DNA of 64,000 nt from Brasenia schreberi (GCA_036023115.1 JAYKKT010000047.1:3092501-3156500), one strand, 5' to 3'. Positions 45,476 through 57,800 are shown, counted from the first letter of the stretch. Numbers and translations are program-made. Notes: generated by a model from the letters alone, not told the origin.

Positions 45476-45530
45476 TCGAACCATGAACGAAGAAAGGTGA
45501 GGCCCTTGCCAGGTGAGCTAAAACTCTTAA
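45476..45530 (-). mobile_element. SINE head fused to plastid rrn5
   Basis: Minus strand: TTTTAGCTCACCTGGCAAGG (A-box-like) and CATGGTTCGATA (B box). The last bases merge with TATTCTGG, the start of rrn5. The head resembles the SINE at 51475-51590 (ATAGCTCACCTGGTTAGGGG). Confidence 0.55.
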
Positions 45531-45667
45531 GTGTTTAAATGGTGCTATTAGGTAGGTGTTGGCTAGTGAACTGACTTTTTCTTTATTTTGGGTTTGTATA
45601 TCATTCCTAAGCAATCCAAAGAACACTTAGTTCTATAATTTTCCTTTCTTGTTATGTGCATGGCAAC

Positions 45668-45865
45668 TAGACATAGTCGGTTTCATACTGGCAGGAGGGG
45701 GGAGGCTGAGGTCATTCAGAACCGGGACAAGAACCGACTGGAGCAGGAACTGATCAATTCATACTTGAAACCGGAATCACTTGATTTGGTTCGCATTCCA
45801 CCTTCTTCTATAAAACTAGTTAGTTCCCAATTTGGCTTAGGAAGATCCAAAACCGGTCATGTCTA
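45668..45865. mobile_element. hAT-type MITE, 198 bp
   Basis: Ends TAGACATAGTCGGTT... and ...AACCGGTCATGTCTA are imperfect inverted repeats. The flanks ATGGCAAC (45660-45667) and ATTGCAAC (45866-45873) form an 8-bp duplication with one mismatch, as for hAT elements. No coding sequence. Confidence 0.7.
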
Positions 45866-45957
45866 ATTGCAACACTTACTTATTATAATCCATGTCACAC
45901 AGATGTGGGATACTTAAAAATTCAAAAATATTGGGTGAGGGACACGACTAAGGTATA

Positions 45958-45962
<5 letters not shown>

Positions 45963-45989
<27 letters not shown>
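45963..45989. repeat. (AT)n microsatellite
   Basis: Short AT run within an A/T-rich stretch. Confidence 0.8.
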
Positions 45990-45994
<5 letters not shown>

Positions 45995-46179
45995 CAAACT
46001 AGAGCAAGTGAGATATTAATTAACATAAATATATGACAATAATAATTACACTACTTTATATTAAAGCAAAACAAGTAAACAATTATTAATTTTATCATAA
46101 TTGTAAACATAAATTAAGATGAAAAGAAAATCTTAATGTTTGATAAATAAAATGAACATGTACCCCAAAAATCATAGAT

Positions 46180-48330
46180 TTTCACTATCAACTAAAGGGA
46201 CTACAGGATCAGTGAATTCCATATTAAGGGTATGCAAATCTTGATTGTCATCTAAATCATATTCCTCCATATTTGTGTCCCAATATTTTGATGCTCCTTC
46301 ACTGCAATACATTCAAATAAATAACAATAATAGATGAAATTTAATCACCATGATTAATAGAAAAGAAAATAAATTTGAAAGCAATAAAATACTTACTTAC
46401 CCATACTCGACATTAGATAATGAAATCAATCTTATATTTGAATGGACATAAATAAGGTCTTGTGGATGACTATTTGACAGATTATTCCTTTTGATATTGT
46501 GAATTTGATAATATATACTCTAATTCCTTTTACAACAAGATGAAGTTGTAGGTTGAGATAATAATTTTGATGCAAGCTTTTGAATAAGAGACATCTTAGA
46601 TCCATAACATGCTCAACAATCTAATGGATCTTGATAATTCCTTTCTTCTAGTACTTCTCGTCGCAAAGGAAACTTTCTATATTGAGAACTCACTTGCCTA
46701 ATTAAGTATGACTCATGATAAATCCTTGCCAAACACATTTACCTATTCTTTGATATTTCATGATCTTGATTAAGAGGAGTACGCACACTTATCTTATGCA
46801 ATCATTTCTTCTCATAATATCTTTAATTTAAAGAATGTTAAACAATGCAAGGAAGTGTTGCTTTTGTCCCACCTTGAAACTAAACAATGAATATGATCGT
46901 AAAATGATAATGTCTCATATTGTTCTTTTCTCTCGTGTTTTAAAATTATTGACTTAACTTTTTCAATCATGATATCTCACATTTCATAAATTTTATGAAG
47001 CATCAGTTCATCTTTATCAGTTTCTCTCAATATCTCTAAAATAGGTTATATGAATTCAATAAAATATGATACATTGTCCTACCATAAATCATTAAAAATA
47101 ATAGTCTTTCCTGCTTGAGCTCTTGATTGATATTCAACCTTATTACTACGGTATAAATCCCAACTTGGATCAGTAACAATCTGAATCAATGATATCTTGA
47201 TTGTCTTAAATCTTTTTACTATCATAATCAAAGAAGCAAAACGTATCTCTTCAATCTTCAACAACTTTAAATCAAAATATTTATTTAATATGGATGTAAT
47301 TAAATGGTGATTAATTATAAAATTCTTTATCTTTATATAATATGTTGTCATATCTTTAATCCATGAACACAATTCATATGCACGAGAATTATCCTTATCT
47401 TCTAATGGCTTATATATACGAGAAAAAGCCAAATTTAAATTATGAGCTACATAGGGTGTCCAAAAAATATGTTTATAATTACCTTCCAAATTTAATCCTA
47501 CACTTTTACGGTTAGTTGCATTATCAGTGGTTATTTATACAATATTATCTAGTACAACACTCTTAATAGCTTTTAAAACAAATCTTTGAAATAACTTACA
47601 ATTTTAATTTCTCTAGATGCATTAATAGACTTCAAAAATATAAGAGCATTTATCGAATAAACAATAAAATTAATGAGTGGATGCATTTGAATATCACTCC
47701 GTCAATCATAAACAATAGAAAAACCATTAGTTTCCCATGAAAACTTCTTATGTTCTAAAAGGCTTTTTATATTGACTTTTTCTTCTTTAAGAATCATTGT
47801 TCGTAATTTTTAAGAACTTGGAGGAACATAACCATATAAATTACAACAAACCAATGAAGTGGCAAAATCTTTTCGATATGAATTTCTTGCTACATGGAAA
47901 GGAAGTGAATTTAAGAAGAAAAATCTTCCAATCTTTTTATCAATCTCCTTCCTTCCAACTCCATTAAATGATTTTTTAATTACTCATTTAAAACTTTAAA
48001 CTCACTTTGCTTTAACTTTCTTTTTCTTTTCTACATATTCTTTTTATCCACCAAATAATTGAATATTTGTTCATTTTTCACTCTTTTTATACTCATCTTG
48101 TGTTTTCATTAATTGTTTTTGTAAATTCTCATCAACATTCGGACATGCTCTTATACCATATTTTGATAATTTTAAAAGATGAGACTGTACTCTATTATAT
48201 GACCCTGTAAAACTCATGCTGCAAAATCTATACATAAAATATATATTACCTCTACCACCTTCATATGATTCTTCCCTTTGTAGTGCATCTATAATGATGC
48301 ATCATGATGATGAGTTGAAATTGAAGGTTT
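46180..48330 (-). pseudogene. hAT-type transposase remnant (BED finger, DUF659)
   Basis: Minus-strand pieces in transposase order. At about 48260-48040 there is a BED-finger-like segment (GSYNRVQSHLLKLSKYGIRA). At about 47560-47440 there is TTDNATNRKSVG and YKHIFWTPYVAHNLNLAF, the DUF659/catalytic-core motif of plant hAT transposases. From 47489 an open 136-codon stretch continues with WIKDMTTYYIKIKNFIINHH. Many stops lie elsewhere. No terminal inverted repeats were found. Confidence 0.65.
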
Positions 48331-50889
48331 TATTGTTGATCTTTAACTTGAAGGAACACTTCCGTCGGAACTCTTAGTTCCAATTGATACTTATTTTCCT
48401 TTCCTATTGTTGGTTTTTTTATGATCAACTCAATTCACAATTTCACGTTTTGATTGAAAAACAAAAACAACATTAATAGTTAGTGACTCAGAAACATATC
48501 ACGTCAAATTGTTAATAGAAAATGGAGTCAATGATAACATTGATACAATTGTAAAGACAATAAGCACAAGACTATCATGTTACACAAAAGTGTTATCTAT
48601 ACACAATGGCTAGACATAAATATGAAAATAAACAAGCAGATAAATAGATAGATGATCTAAGGAGAAAGTCAACAAGGATCATTATGTGACTATCATTCAA
48701 CAACAGAGTCTCGTAGCAGAAAAATAATTGGACAAAAACATTGGGACAAGTCACATTTAAAATAAAGAAATGAAAGGGTGCGAGCAGATGTTTGCACTAA
48801 AAAACAATGGGTCACAACACAGAAATTAGGGGTCACATAACACTGAAACTTTATTATCGGTGTGAACATCCAAATGAAGGATAAAGCAGCTTTTGAACAT
48901 CATTGTTAATTTAATAGAAAAGATGAGAATATTCAATAAGAGCATCTCTTGATATAGTAGTTAGGTAAATGATTCAGATGGATAAAGTGATAATGATATT
49001 TATAATTTTACATAACAAGCAAGAACTTGAAAAACTAGTGTAAGACAATTTCATCTTTAAATAGGAAGAAAAGAGATGCGGGACTCTGTGATGGACCCAC
49101 ACAAATCATATGGCCTGATTTTAGGTCATTCTCATGTTTGGGCCATTCTGGTAAATACCTAAGGGGCAACAATTCTATAAGGCGAAAAAGTTTTAGGTCA
49201 TTCTGGTATGGCGTTATTGGGTGTTTGTGTCAAAACAGGTCAACATGAACACAATCTGATTATTTCTCATGTTACTTGTGTTACTTTGGCGGACACAGAC
49301 AAGGGGTCTTCAAGTCATCTTCTTGTTGGGGTTTTCTTGCCTCGAGCATTAATGCCAATTAGATTCCTAACAGCCAACCTTTTCTTGCGAAAGGAATCAT
49401 GGACTTTCAGTGCAACCCATATCTAGTTTATGGGTTCCATTATAGAAAAAATCGAATTTCGATAAAAGATTATTAAAAATTGATGGAACTGACGGCTCCA
49501 AACCACCAGTTCTAAGTTCGGTTTTGGTTCCAGCTGGTTCCTAACCTAGTTCAGTTCCGGTTGAAATGTCCAGACCGGTTCAAAACTGGTCCTTTCTAGA
49601 TTCATGCATGAAGCCGGACCCGTTTCCTCGTTTTGCTAGTGTGCTTTTTTAAGACACATCAAAGCTTGTTTTCCAAAACAAAAATGTCCCATTCGGCTTC
49701 CATTGTTGAAATATGATTTAAATAGTTGATCAAGGAGATCGCTCCCCTTGCTTATCCCCCAAACATCTCTCTCTCTCTCTCTCTCATAGTTTTAAGTGGA
49801 CCAAAGTGCCCTAAAACTAAAGATATATAAAGTTAGTGAAATTATGAAAAAAGCTTTATATATATATGCATACACATATACATATATTCATCCAAACGAA
49901 GAACTTGGAAGTACCGGAAATTTTTGTTCTACTAAACGTGGATTTCATCGTAAACTGGACGAAGGAGTGACACCCCTTTTTTTCATGAGTTCCCATTTAC
50001 CTACAGGGAAGTTCTGGAACTAAGTTCTACCATTTTTCACTCACACACACAATTAGAAGGACAGATTCAGTAGGATCATGGAACTTTCCATGAGTTCAGC
50101 AAAGTTCAGTGCTGTCTGTGATTGTGTCCATGTGTTCCTGATCAATGAATTTTTTACCTTGTAGACTCATTCCAGTAACAATGCCTCAAATTTTGTACCA
50201 TGCTAACATTTTACTCCACGACTGATCTACATCGAGCCAAAGTGGGGCGAACTGAAATAACAAAAGTTGAAAAGAAGATTTGTATCTTTACATATGATAC
50301 TTTGAACTCGAAACATACTTGGCCTCACCCTACAAAGAAATTTTTAAATCCACCACTGGTTAACTCGATAGAAGTTAAATCATCATTTATTATTTCATTT
50401 CAATACTTTTATAGTTTTTCTCTCTTTTAATATTTTCACTATCTAGTTTCTTATATTTGAGAAAGCTTCCGTTGATCGTCTTTTCATGTATGGTCATACC
50501 AAAATCTTGATACCTGTGGGTAGACATAAGAATCTGAAATTGTATGCTCATTGTTTTTTAACCCCAACTTTTGAATCACTCTCATCACTTGAATTCATCT
50601 TCGATTCATGCTCTGTTGGAGATTGTTAAACTAGATTCGTCATGGGTGCAGTTGGATCTTGGACACATTTGAATTCTAACATGGAGAACAAGTTTGAAAT
50701 AGAGTGTGACAGTCTCTTCCTTAAAAAAAGCATTGGCCTTAAGAAGCAAAGTTAAGATGGTTCTTTTGACTCAGTTCTGGAGAAGATACTGGGACCTCTT
50801 TAATTCAGATCTACTCATAGGGCCATGGTCTTGTGCGATTTGTATGTGGTGGATACGCCCAAGATTTGATTCATCTCTCTCTCTCTATA

Positions 50890-50922
<33 letters not shown>

Positions 50923-51474
50923 ATATACTGCTTGGAAGTTTGTGAAGAAATCGAGCAATCTTTTAAGGTGACTTCCCAAAAGATTGGTGACTTGACCTTT
51001 AGGCAGAGATCCCCACCATCATCCAACCTTATGTCAGCTTCCTCGTGATCACCGACGCCATTAAATGCTCCTCTTCATCACTTAATCAAACAACAGACAA
51101 TAGCTAGGCTCGAAGGTCCTGAATTTTTTTTATTAGAATTAGAGATATTATATAAAAGGCTTATGATGTGTTGTCGTCGGAAGTGGCTTCAACATAATCT
51201 TATCTCCAAGACTAATAGAAAAGAAGAAGAAAAAAAATACTAGATGCCAGTACAATCGTGGTCGTTCAAAATAGGTTTCGTCAAGCCTTTGGGCCATATT
51301 AAAATTTGTTTTTTAAACCAATAATTTTTTGTAAGTATCGAAAAACAAAACCAAAACCAACCCAGCGAGGTAACATACATCGATTCTTAGTCATCGTGCT
51401 TTTATTTTTTGCAATATTCCTATTTATCTCCAGAAAATAAGATCATGCTCTACCAATACCAATTGCTTACAACA
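48331..51474. other. Gene-free stretch
   Basis: No supported gene. Contents: a short CCGGTT-rich repeat at about 49480-49612 (TTCCGGTTGAAATGTCCAGA) and simple CT/TATC/TA repeats at about 49770-49790 and 50876-50928. The rest is A/T-rich and unassigned; ORFs at 49208-49426 and 50706-50945 resemble nothing I know. Confidence 0.4.
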
Positions 51475-51590
51475 TTTTATTGTGGTACAATGGGAAGTCT
51501 GAAGCCAGATGCACGCCCTTGTTATCGAATTCATGACCTTAGACTTGTGAGTCGACCCCCTAACCAGGTGAGCTATTGTTAGTTGTGCTT
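51475..51590 (-). mobile_element. SINE, family 2
   Basis: Minus strand: ATAGCTCACCTGGTTAGGGG (A-box-like), GGTCATGAATTCGATAAC (B box), then GTGCATCTGGCTTCAGACTT and CCCATTGTACCAC. The most complete copy of the family in this window. Confidence 0.6.
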
Positions 51591-51811
51591 TCTTCCAACT
51601 TCTTCAAGGGATTTTAACTTTGAAAAAGGGAGCAAAAACGAGTCTCGGAGAGGAATATTGGTTTCCTACTAATTTGACTCCAATAGCCAATTTGATATTA
51701 TTTGACAAACATTCATTTTCGCCAAAGCCCATTCACTTTGTCATTATAATCATTGCCCAATGCATGCAACCCAAAAGCAAAACCAAATCTAGATCCAAAT
51801 CCAAAGCAAGG

Positions 51812-51843
51812 TCTTACCCAGCTATAGGTGGGGTCGGCTACAT
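51812..51843 (-). mobile_element. Fragment of an RTE/Au-SINE-like 3' end
   Basis: AGGTGGGGTCGGCTACAT on plus. It resembles the LINE 3' terminus and the related ends of Au SINEs, but with GGTGGGG in place of the ACGGGG of the LINEs here. No (TTG)n tail or duplication is visible. Confidence 0.35.
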
Positions 51844-51924
51844 ACTAACGCGCTCGATCTTGTCCGAAATGCCAGGATCGAGAACAAAGAAACACCCAGA
51901 GCATCTATCCGTCTGACACTCTCA

Positions 51925-52105
51925 TGCCCACTTGCAGGTTGGTGAGTTCAATTCCCTGGGTTTGCATGCATGTACAAATAACAAGGCGCTCTAGCACTGT
52001 TGCTGTTGGTGGGGAGTTTGACTCTAGATGGTGCATGTGTGGGTGTGTAGGGTGCATGTATGGGTGTGTATTAGGCTTCGACCTCCTATTATAACAAAAA
52101 AAATT
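51925..52105 (+). mobile_element. SINE, family 1, with an extra 5' SINE piece
   Basis: GGCGCTCTAGCACTGTTGCT, GGAGTTTGACTCTAGATGG (B-box-like) and GTGCATGTGTGGGTGTGTAG, ending in an A run (AACAAAAAAAATTG). The A-box part is replaced by another tRNA-like piece (GGTTGGTGAGTTCAATTCCC, 51940-51959). Confidence 0.6.
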
Positions 52106-53074
52106 GAAATATGGATAAAAAAACATCTTGCAGTCGAATATGTGGATACAATACATAGTTCACCCTGCCTTAAACAGTTTCATGAGCTATTCCCCCCACC
52201 TAATGCCAATTTTTAGATCTGTCATGCCAAAAAAAGAAAACAATGAAGCTCCCAGACATCTTGGATGGCGATGTAGCAATATGAATAATCTAAAATTGTT
52301 CACTAATAAACTAAGCGTTTACTTCCTAATCTTGTGGACTCAACTTTGAGAGAAGACCCATCATGAATGCTCCATCAATGCCATTAATGATCCCCAACAA
52401 CCCCCTGGTGAACTGATGAATTTTCGAAGAAGCAGACAATGAATGTAACCGAGTCCAGGAACTTAAGGTTTTGCGCTAGCAATCATTCAACTAGTTGTAC
52501 TATGCCTCACAAGTAGGTTTGATGCAATAACCGCAGTCGGAAGGTCATTTTCCATCATAACTTGTTAAATGGCATTTAAAAAAAAGTATCTAAATCGGAT
52601 AATTGCATATATTAAGGTATTTAAGGTAAATAAAGGGTTATTATTTCCTTTTTCAGCTTTTTTACAAAGACGGATTTTAGGTAAACAAGAGCTATTTTTT
52701 TTAAGAGACGTGTTCGATTACGAGGCCGTGCATGCAGAACTGTCATTGCAGCCCAGTTGAAGCAGTTAGACATCGAGTTTTGATTGACCCCGAGAATTTT
52801 CTTGCTCTTGCTGGAAGATGGACATTCTCTGCGAGTCTTTGCAAGCCGAACACACGGCATTGGTCTTGGGAGCAACAAGGGAGCAACACACGCCATTAAA
52901 AAGATGATTGTACTAAACAACTAGGTGCCAAATTGGTAAATATGTGTCCATGGAAGCTGATCACTGACCAAGCATTGATACTCCATTGTTGCATTAATCA
53001 GATGTTTCTAATGAACTAAATGGCAGATCAGATCTCTCAACACTGTATTGTTCCTTCCAATGTAACACTTTTTG
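52106..53074. other. Gene-free stretch
   Basis: No supported gene, RNA or element. The ORFs on both strands near 52569-52920 overlap each other and lack recognisable motifs. Confidence 0.4.
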
Positions 53075-53200
53075 TTTTGTTTTGTTTAACAAGTGAGGAT
53101 GACACACCCCTACAAGATGTGCATGCTCGGGATATCAAACTCTTGACGTCTAACTCGAAGGTCCTTTCGCATCGGTACCATGTCTTATTTGCGCTATCTA
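53075..53200 (-). mobile_element. SINE-like repeat
   Basis: Minus strand: GTCAAGAGTTTGATATCCCG (B-box-like), GCATGCACATCTTGTAGGGG, GTGTGTCATCCTCACTTG and an A-rich end (TTAAACAAAACAAAACAAAA). The head is diverged. Both strands give ORFs here, which I take as chance. Confidence 0.5.
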
Positions 53201-53290
53201 CGATGACAACTGCCTCAAAGATGGTTCCATTTTCAGGATTTGTCAAGATGGCCATGTATTGATGGCCTTGCTTATAGAAACCCTGCGCTC

Positions 53291-53434
53291 CAGTGGCGGA
53301 TCCACAAACTTGTTTCTGGTGGGGTGAGCTCTAAATTTTTTCAACTTTTTTGAAAATTTCAATAAGTAATTGAAAATTTTCAGATTTTTTGGTGGGCAGT
53401 CGCCCCAAACCATCACAATATGGATCCGCCACTG
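53291..53434. mobile_element. MITE with 14-bp terminal inverted repeats
   Basis: A 144-bp element starting CAGTGGCGGATCCA and ending TGGATCCGCCACTG, a perfect 14-bp inverted repeat. The centre is AT-rich and partly palindromic. The flanking 8 bp (CTGCGCTC / CTGCATTA) match at 5 of 8, so any hAT-like duplication has decayed. CAGTGGCGGA ends are common in plant MITEs. Confidence 0.8.
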
Positions 53435-53748
53435 CTGCATTAAATAGAAAACTATCTTCCAATGGTTAACATAAACACCATCTATCTCAACAATTCTCAA
53501 GATTAGTGGCGTTCTGGAGTTAAGAACTGCCATTAGTGATCTTGAGGGAAGAGAAATCTTGAGATGTGTGGCCAAGAAGCTGGGACAGGCACGGTCACCA
53601 TCATGATCTAATGCCGTTGGCTTGTAGTTAAGCTTGAGCTCAGTTGAACTGAGCAGAGAGAAAATTCCTTGAATATCAACGACCACTTATTTACCTATAG
53701 TATTTTTTTGTGGAAACAGTTAAAACACAAATAACCCTTTATTTGCAC

Positions 53749-53876
53749 TGAGAGTGTTAGCTCAATGGCGGGGCGCTCTAGCACCATTGCTGTTGGTGAG
53801 GAAGTTCAACTCTGGGAGGGCACATGTGTGGGTGTGCGTTAGGTTTTGACCCCCTCTTGTAACCAAAAAAGAAAAG
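53749..53876 (+). mobile_element. tRNA-derived SINE, family 1
   Basis: GAGAGTGTTAGCTCAATGGC (A box TTAGCTCAATGG), GGCGCTCTAGCACCATTGCT, AGTTCAACTCTGGGAGGG (B-box-like), GTGTGCGTTAGGTTTTGACC and an A-rich tail. The flanks have AACCCTTTATTT (53733 on) and AACCCTTTTTT (53878 on), a likely short target duplication. Confidence 0.72.
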
Positions 53877-53977
53877 AACCCTTTTTTCTCTTAAATGCTT
53901 AAATACAATCACCATAAGAGCCTTTCAGAAAATCAAGTTCATGATTGAGAAAAAAATAAAGTGGGGAGTCTCTTCCA

Positions 53978-54131
53978 TTTGCTTTTGAACTAAACTGTGG
54001 ACTCAGCATCTAAAGGAGCAAGTGACTGATTTGCTTTTGAACTAAACTGTGGACTCAGCATCTAAAGGAGCAAGTGACTGATTTGCTTTTGAACTAAACT
54101 GTGGACTCAGCATCTAAAGGAGCAAGTGACT
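53978..54131. repeat. Three 52-bp tandem repeats
   Basis: TTTGCTTTTGAACTAAACTG... repeated at 53978, 54030 and 54082 with no visible difference until the third copy ends at GTGACTG. The identity implies recent expansion. Confidence 0.95.
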
Positions 54132-54355
54132 GCCAAACCCAAGATATGAAATATATCACTTCATCCTCCTTTTGGAAAGCCAGCCAATATTTTTTCAAAT
54201 GCATAAAATTCTCAGTCGCTACTTGTTCCAAGAAAGATTCAAGTCGTTCCCACTGTGTTTCTTTGGATCTGCAATGAATTAATCCTCTATTCCCAAAGAT
54301 TAAAGGCATTTCAGTATATCAAGACAGCTTTTCATAAGAAGACATTTTAGTAGCA

Positions 54356-54480
54356 CCAAGAGCGTTAGCTCTGCAGGACGCTTTAGCACGTTTGCTGCTG
54401 GTGGAGAGTTCGACTCTCAGAGGGTGCATGTTCGTGTTAGGCTTCGGCATTCGTTGATAAGCTAAAAAGAAAAGAAAATA
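54356..54480 (+). mobile_element. tRNA-derived SINE, family 1
   Basis: AGAGCGTTAGCTCTGCAGGA (A-box-like), GAGAGTTCGACTCTCAGAGG (B box GTTCGACTC), GTGCATGTTCGTGTTAGGC and an A-rich tail (AAAAAGAAAAGAAAATAAA). Confidence 0.7.
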
Positions 54481-54784
54481 AAGGCAGTTGTACTGCTTAT
54501 GCAATAAGAAAACATTACAGCAACTTGTAAGCTTACATATATATTAAATATCTTTGTCATAAAGGTCTTTCGTTCCCTATAGTTATGGAATACCTTTTTT
54601 CTTTTCCTTTTTCTTTTTTTTTTAAGAATAGAAATACCTTTTCCTCAAATGAAGAGCTTTTCCTCAAATGAAGAGGCAAGCTACAAGAGGCGCAGAAGCT
54701 CTTTAAAACGAGCCTCGCAGAGGCATTAAGGAGTCAACAAACTCTGCGACCTTCCCTTGCAAAGACGCCTTCCTCTTGAAGCCT

Positions 54785-54793
54785 CTATAAGAG
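54785..54793 (+). promoter_or_regulatory. Likely TATA box of the CASPL gene
   Basis: CTATAAGAG in GCCTCTATAAGAGC, 76 bp upstream of the ATG at 54861. This would put the start of transcription near 54815. Confidence 0.5.
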
Positions 54794-54860
54794 CTTTACC
54801 AGTGTCTCTTGCTATAACCCAAAAACACAAGGAGTGAACACATATACATTCACACAGAGG

Positions 54861-57800
54861 ATGGAGAAAGCGTCTGCCATGGATGTTGTGGGATTAACAG
54901 TGCCGGAGGAAGAAGAAGCGTCACGAATGCGCACGGCAGAGACTTTGATGCGGATCATTCCGATGGCACTTAGCCTTGCTGCGCTGTTGGTGATGCTTAA
55001 GGATAGCCAGCAGATCGATGACTTTGGATCTGTCTCCTACAGTGATGTTGGTGGATTCAAGTATCTATGGCCTCTCTCTCTCTCTCCCTATATATATATA
55101 AAATTAGATGGTAACTTTATTGTGTTGAATGGTGGTGTTTGTCTGCAGGTACCTCGTCTATGCCAATGGCATATGTGCTGGCTACTCCTTTCTCTCTGCC
55201 CTGTGTGTTGCGGTTCCACGCTGCACAACCAAGTCTCGCAATTGGGTCTTCTTATGCTTTGATCAGGTCTCTCTCTCAATATTTCTAAGTTATTAGGTGG
55301 CCGAGAAATTAGAGAAGGGTTCTCTTTCTTGTATTTTTCATAAATCGTAAAATAGCTTATAAATAAAATCATTTTAATTTATTAACATAATTTTGCAATC
55401 ATAAGATACCCATAACGAAAAGAGCATAGTAAAAAATAAGGAAAGGAAAAAGTATATAAGAACAAAACACGATTTGTTTCAACATATGCTAGAATTATAT
55501 AATACAAAACATGTTCCCTTAAAAAAACTGTTTGGTGGAAACCGGTTAAAAAAAGTCTTCTTTTACTTTTTCTTTTGCTTCCGCACGGCATCCGAAGGGT
55601 TGGCAACTACAGTTCGACTGCCTCGACTCCGATGCCATTTACATTCTTGCTGCCTATTGTTAAGGCAGCCAAGGAAATCCATCTTCATCTTAACTCTCTC
55701 TCAATATATATATATATATATATATATATGGTCTTTCTGCCTAGCACCTTTTGAGGATGTAAGAGAAGCCATCTTGAGCTTTGCTCTTCCCCTTTTTCCT
55801 TTTCTTCCTCCTCTGATTCTCTCCATCTCTTTCTTAGTCGAGACTATAGGTAACAAATAGAAGCCCATCTTGGCCTTACCTACCCCTCTCTCTCACACAG
55901 CAAAGCAAGAACTTAAGCTTAAAAATCCCAGCAACACATGGTATTCTTTCACAAAACTAAAACTAAATGACGTTGTAACGCAGTCGGATTTGACCGTTCT
56001 CGGCGGTAAATCCATGGAAATGTTAGATGTACACATAAAACTTATAAAAATAACTTATAACTGAAAGCTCACACGTAAAAAATATAGAAAAGCTCTTTCT
56101 ATAAACGTTGTACATGACAAAACAGGACGCTCATAAAAAATACAAAGAAATGATTATAGTGAGAGAGAAGTAGTGTATTTTTCGATAAAAGAAAATAGAG
56201 ATAGAAAAAGCAACAAACATGCTAACACAGGGCAAAGGAGAGCATAGAGGTAAAACGAAAAGGCGAAAAGACAAAGCATAGTTGGCCAAGGCGAAAAGGT
56301 AGAGCAGAGAAGGTGGATCGAAGAGGCCATGGTAGAGCGACGAAACCTCCCTCTCTTTCTCCAGTTATCCTCTCTCTATCTCCCTCTCTCTCGTGGTTTT
56401 ACGCAAGATGAAAACCGCTTTCCATCGCAGTTTTTGGAAAACTGCATCGAATAGCGAACTCAAAAGTTTACTATTTTGTTTTTTATTTTTTCAAACCACC
56501 ACCGATTAAAATTATTAAAATATTCATATATTTTAAACTCAAAAGATAGTTTTGCACTTAAATGGGTAAATAGACAATCCTGTTATCTAACAGTTTATAA
56601 AAATTACGAAATATCAACCACTAGAATTAGGCCCTTAAACATGTAGGGACTACCACTAAGTCAAAAGATTATTCTATCCTTGGTTTATAGGTAGAATTAT
56701 GAATTCAAATTGAGGGACAAAATTATGATTTTGTCTCTGTTTCAAAAATTAGTCAAAATACTAGGCCTAATTTTACTATTTTGTCTTTGTTTCTTTTTTA
56801 TAATTATCCAATAGGATATACAGTTAAAATTACTAGTTTACTCCTAAACTTTAGAGAAATTACAATGGTAAAAAAAAAGTTACAGTTTTGTCCCTAAGTT
56901 GATTCTAAAATAGTAGAATCACGTTGAGAGTATTTAAAAAATCAGTCTTTACAGTTAACTGATGTAAATCTAAATCATAATATATTAATATTGTCCGGGT
57001 TATCCTTATGAATACAAAGTTAACAACAAGAGAATATGTCTCAACATAATTTATCAACTCCTTTTGCGAAGATCCTTTTAGAACTAACCTTACCTTAAAC
57101 TTTTCGATAGACCTATCAACTTTATATTTCTTTTTCAGAACCCATTTATAGCTTACGCAAATCAGCAAATTCACAATTTTGATTTTTCTCGATAGATTTA
57201 ATTTCTTCATTCATGATTTTTCTTAGTTTATCAATTGAGATGAGTCAATAACTTGTTGATATGTCAGTAATTAGTTAGCTCATCTAAATCCACTAAATTA
57301 CACACTTCATAATCCTTTAAGTAAGACGATATGACTCTAGGTCTTTTATATCCACTTATAATTTCAGTTTATTCAAAAAAATCATCATAATTTTTGGGTT
57401 GAGATGATGATAGATCTAGATATATTAGATCATCAACACATTCATCATCATTCTCAAATATGTTATTTTGGGAAAAAGCCATAGACAAGAAAACTGTATC
57501 CACTAAAAAAAAAGTCTGAGAATTGGTTGATTTGTCAAAAGAAAGTAAAGTCGTAAGCTATAAATGAAGTTCTGAAAAAGAAATATAAAGTGATGGGTTT
57601 ATCAACAAGTTTAAGGCGAGATTGGTTAGAAAGTGATTTTTGCAAAATGAGAGATAGATTATGTTGAGACATATTTTTCTATTCTAAAATTTGCATCTAT
57701 AAGGATAATCTTGGTAATATCATAATATTATTATTTTGATTTACATCAGTTAGATGTAAAAACTGCTTTTCTAAATGAAATTTTAGATGAAGTCATATAT

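Noticed and set aside
53243..53686. 147-codon minus-strand ORF
   Set aside because: Crosses a MITE (53291-53434) and has no recognisable domain.
53978..54131. Tandem repeats as a CRISPR array
   Set aside because: No spacers between the repeats and the DNA is a plant nuclear genome.
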